From Bacteroidota bacterium (GTDB taxonomy: Bacteria; Bacteroidota; Bacteroidia; Chitinophagales; Chitinophagaceae), in NCBI GenBank assembly GCA_023424015.1, contig JAFAEM010000006.1, positions 1 through 64,000 of the forward strand: 64,000 bases of DNA. The letters are read 5' to 3'. A program made the position numbers and the translations under genes. The first letter of the stretch is position 1; the number at the start of each line of letters is the position of its first letter. The notes below the pieces were generated by a model that did not search any database, was not told the origin of the DNA, and saw only the letters and a list, made by a program, of their open reading frames with translations. This document shows positions 60,942 to 64,000 of the stretch, one piece after another.

Positions 60942-63900
60942 TTGAAAAAAGCCGGGCTCTATATTCTATTTTTTTTAATATCAGGCATCCACATGGCTGC
61001 GCAACAGGCCAGGCAATATTCTTTTACCCACTACGGCACCGCAACGGGTCTTCTCTCCAATGAAACCATCTGTAGTATACAGGATGAGCAGGGCTTTATC
61101 TGGATCGGTACCAACCGCGGTTTGCAACGTTTTGACGGGCACCGCTACCTGAATTTTATACACAGTAAAGACAATCCCCGTTCCATTCCCCACAACTATA
61201 TCGTTCAGGTCCTGCTGGATAATAAGAATAACCTTTGGATCCTTACAGGTGACGGCAAAGTGGGCGTATTTGATACAAAATGGTTTGAATACCGTGAGAC
61301 ACCGGTTGTGGTCAAAAATCCTAAAGTACTCACGATAGAGCGGGAACTGGTCATAGATGAACAGGGTAATCTATTGATCGTCTTTCACAACCATGAGGTC
61401 GTGACCTTTAGCCCGGTGACCAAGGAGTTTTCTGCTGCTTATAATTTTATCCCAATACCCGCAGACTGGCCAGTGGTTGATATCAAACAACAACCAGGCA
61501 CCAAAAAATACTGGATCGGGCGCCGCGACGGACTGGTTATCTATAACCACGAAACCGGTAATATGAGTTACTGGGGCAATAATGTAGAGAAAGAACCTAT
61601 CATCGACACCTGGGGTAAAGTGCCGGTGCCCAACTATTTTCTTTTTGATCAGCAGGGCCGTGTATGGTTTGACACCTGGCTGGGTGCGCCTACTGTATTT
61701 GCCTATGATTTAAAGAAAAACGAAATCGTATTGGAGCGGCATGATCTCTTATCCATTATTGAAGGATATCACGAGACCAAAGGATTTTTCGAAAGAAAGG
61801 ACGGTTCTATCTGGGTAAAAGGTCTTAATGTCTTTGCACAATACCTGGAAAAGGAAAAAAAATTTCAGGCAGTTTATAATGGATATCAAAACGAGCAGAG
61901 TATCGAATTTGACCGTGTGAACCATCTGTACGAAGACCGCGACGAAAACGTGTGGGTGTCGACCAACAATAACGGCCTCTATTTTTTTAACCCCTCTGAG
62001 CAATTCTTTACCAATATTCGTCATATCGACCGCAATAGTCATCTCCCGGGAAAAGGTGGAATGCTTTCATTTATGCTTACCCGGCAGGGCACATTACTCG
62101 CCGGAGCCTGGGGTGAAGGTCTTTACCGCTACGACAGTAATTACCGTATGGTACCCCTTGGTATTCGTGGAATCAATGAAAAATCATCGCCCTGGGTCTG
62201 GAGTATGTGTATGTCGCCCGACAGCAATACGATCTGGATGGGTGCACAGCCCGGCATCTACGAACTGGATCAACGTACACAGCGTGTCAAAGCTCATCAC
62301 CCTGCTGCATTAAAAGACAGAACGATCCGGCAGGTGGGTATGGACCGACTGGGTAATCTTTGGATCGGCACCCAGAGTCTCGGCATTTTTAAATGGACCG
62401 CTGAAAAAGGAAGAAAAAAATTTGACGATGGATTAAAACAGTTCCCGGCGCTATCCTCGGGACAGATCCTGAAAATTTATATCTGCAAAAAAGGATACGT
62501 ATGGGTGGGTACCTCCGATCTTGGCTTGTATGCGATAGACCCTGCTACTGATAAAATTGTTTATCATTTCGGCACTAACGAGCCACCGGAAAGAAAACTG
62601 TTGAGTGATAACGCGGTTTCGGTGATCCAGTACGACGATACAACAATGGTGATAGCCGCCCGGGGCCTGCACATTTTCAACACAAAAACCGGGAAAATGG
62701 TCAGGTCGATCACCATGCCCGAGTCAGTAACTGGTAACCTGGCGTCGATGGAAAAAGATGACAATGGGTATATCTGGCTTTCACTTTCCGACGGGCTTTA
62801 CAGGGTGAACCTGCGCAATGAGATATTTATCCATTTCGATCGTATAGACGGGATCATGAATGATCATTTTGTAGAAGCCGCCTCCTACCGTTTACCAAGT
62901 GGAAGGTTGATCTTTGGCTGCGACAACCAGTTGATCCTTTTTGATCCACTTCGTGTGATGCTCAATGAGCCCGCGCCGGATGTAGTGGTAAGTGGTTTTA
63001 AACTCAGGAACCAACCCCTGCTGGTGGATTCACTGCTGAACAATGAGCGTATTGAACTGGGAGCAGAGGACAATACGATCGCCATTGAATTTTCAGGATT
63101 GGGTTACGGCCGGGCCTATATAATCAAATACAAACTCGAGGGACTCGATAAGGACTGGGTGCTGGCCGACAAAAGTAATCAGGCCGTGTACTCTTATATG
63201 CCGACTGGAGACTATACTTTCCTGATGAAAAGTGAGGACGCTGACGGTAACCCTTCAAAAAATATTACCAAACTGTTCATCCGCGTAAAACCGCCATTCT
63301 GGAAAACATGGTGGTTTCTCGGCCTGGCAATCTTTGCGACCGTAGGACTCGTGTACTGGATCGACAAACAAAGAACACAAAAGATCCGGGCGACAGAAAG
63401 CATTCGCACCCGTATCGCCACCAGTCTTACGGAAGACATGAGCAATTCACTGGCGAGCATTAATATCTCCAGCGAACTGGCCAAAAACAAAATTGATACG
63501 GACACTGGCCGTACAAAGGAATATATCGCCCAGATCAGCGATGCCAGCAACAGGATGGTTCAGTCGATGTACGATATGGTGTGGAGTATCAACCCCGGCA
63601 ATGATACCCTGCCGGATACGATCGCGCGGATGAGAGAATTCGCTATCGAGATCGAAAACACATTCGACCTGGTGATTGTGTTTGATATTGATCCCAGAGT
63701 GATGAAATTGAAACTGGATATGGAATACAGGTATGAGATCCTGTCAATTTTCAAGGAAGCTGTGACAAATGTGGCTCGCCATGCCAATGCCCGGCATGTG
63801 CAGCTTAGCCTGCGCCTGCGCAATTCGAAACTGATCATGCTGGTTGAAGACGATGGTAAAGGTTTTGACCTGGAAACCGGTCTCCTGGGTCGCGGTATCA

Positions 63901-63998
63901 GCGATATGCGACGCCGTGCATCCGCCATAGACGCGTCCTTCTACATCGAGTCAAATGTAAATACCGGAAGTATTGTCAAACTGGAGATGAATGTTTGA
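60942..63998 (+). CDS. Propeller sensor kinase with substituted acceptor histidine
   Basis: 1018 residues, TTG start (then KKAGLYILFFLISGIHMAAQ, signal peptide). Two-component-regulator propeller repeats occupy about 25-690 (GFIWIGTNRGLQRFDG), followed by a Y_Y_Y domain (about 700-780), one helix near 785-806 and a HisKA_3/HATPase module. N-box (EAVTNVARHA, about 938-947) and G1 box DDGKGFDLETG are intact, but the DHp motif reads RIATSLTEDMSNSLAS with Thr830 where His is expected. The response regulator is probably just beyond the window. Confidence 0.9.
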   Translation: MKKAGLYILFFLISGIHMAAQQARQYSFTHYGTATGLLSNETICSIQDEQGFIWIGTNRGLQRFDGHRYLNFIHSKDNPRSIPHNYIVQVLLDNKNNLWILTGDGKVGVFDTKWFEYRETPVVVKNPKVLTIERELVIDEQGNLLIVFHNHEVVTFSPVTKEFSAAYNFIPIPADWPVVDIKQQPGTKKYWIGRRDGLVIYNHETGNMSYWGNNVEKEPIIDTWGKVPVPNYFLFDQQGRVWFDTWLGAPTVFAYDLKKNEIVLERHDLLSIIEGYHETKGFFERKDGSIWVKGLNVFAQYLEKEKKFQAVYNGYQNEQSIEFDRVNHLYEDRDENVWVSTNNNGLYFFNPSEQFFTNIRHIDRNSHLPGKGGMLSFMLTRQGTLLAGAWGEGLYRYDSNYRMVPLGIRGINEKSSPWVWSMCMSPDSNTIWMGAQPGIYELDQRTQRVKAHHPAALKDRTIRQVGMDRLGNLWIGTQSLGIFKWTAEKGRKKFDDGLKQFPALSSGQILKIYICKKGYVWVGTSDLGLYAIDPATDKIVYHFGTNEPPERKLLSDNAVSVIQYDDTTMVIAARGLHIFNTKTGKMVRSITMPESVTGNLASMEKDDNGYIWLSLSDGLYRVNLRNEIFIHFDRIDGIMNDHFVEAASYRLPSGRLIFGCDNQLILFDPLRVMLNEPAPDVVVSGFKLRNQPLLVDSLLNNERIELGAEDNTIAIEFSGLGYGRAYIIKYKLEGLDKDWVLADKSNQAVYSYMPTGDYTFLMKSEDADGNPSKNITKLFIRVKPPFWKTWWFLGLAIFATVGLVYWIDKQRTQKIRATESIRTRIATSLTEDMSNSLASINISSELAKNKIDTDTGRTKEYIAQISDASNRMVQSMYDMVWSINPGNDTLPDTIARMREFAIEIENTFDLVIVFDIDPRVMKLKLDMEYRYEILSIFKEAVTNVARHANARHVQLSLRLRNSKLIMLVEDDGKGFDLETGLLGRGISDMRRRASAIDASFYIESNVNTGSIVKLEMNV

Positions 63999-64000
63999 TC

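Overview
The window looks like a chromosomal segment of a Bacteroidota bacterium, most likely of the Chitinophagaceae. Supporting signs are Bacteroidota-type promoters (TTTG, about 19-20 nt, then TAnnTTTG or TATCTTCG), a type IX secretion cargo with a gliding-type C-terminal domain next to a PorP/SprF protein, OmpA and porin-like outer-membrane proteins, a one-component-style propeller sensor kinase, and the order pheT / coiled-coil gene / zapA / rny. Almost no gene has a clear Shine-Dalgarno sequence. No rRNA and no CRISPR array were seen; there is one tRNA (Leu, anticodon TAG).

Layout. 0.1-9 kb: ABC exporter, rhodanese, thiolase, pyrD, rsmE, dnaB and a patatin-like phospholipase. 9-19 kb: pheT, a coiled-coil partner, zapA, rny, rplS, tatA, gatA, a lytic transglycosylase and lipoproteins. 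19-30 kb: outer-membrane proteins, then pabB, an extremely acidic protein, purA, a RelA/SpoT enzyme, tRNA-Leu, trigger factor and a VWA protein. 30-37 kb: a five-gene minus-strand run (symporter, O-methyltransferase, LysM glucosaminidase, hpt, VWA), a LOG-family gene, and an FAD oxidase operon. 37-42.6 kb: PorP/SprF plus a 1231-residue T9SS cargo, with a decayed copy of the cargo gene's 3' end between them. 42.7-46.2 kb: recG (no canonical start codon) and a WecA/MraY-like transferase.

46.2-52.1 kb is an accessory island. All its genes lie on the plus strand, the two CBASS genes are visibly AT-rich, and each cargo unit is separated from the next by related, partly palindromic spacers. The spacers share a module GCCGCTAACATGG, GGCRAAATGCCGGCTTCAG, AATAAATCCTCA; two also share a promoter. 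This resembles an integron-type cassette array without an integrase in view. The cargo is a two-gene CBASS system (SMODS nucleotidyltransferase plus S-4TM membrane effector), three exported proteins, and a toxin-antitoxin pair whose MazF-like toxin is frameshifted.

52.1-64 kb: a large lipoprotein with propeller, HEAT repeats and cytochrome c; a small cluster with DUF1772 and cytochrome c proteins and two short candidate genes; a VOC protein; a hemerythrin operon ending in a 36-codon candidate gene; an MGT-type glycosyltransferase; and a propeller sensor kinase whose expected phospho-acceptor histidine is threonine.
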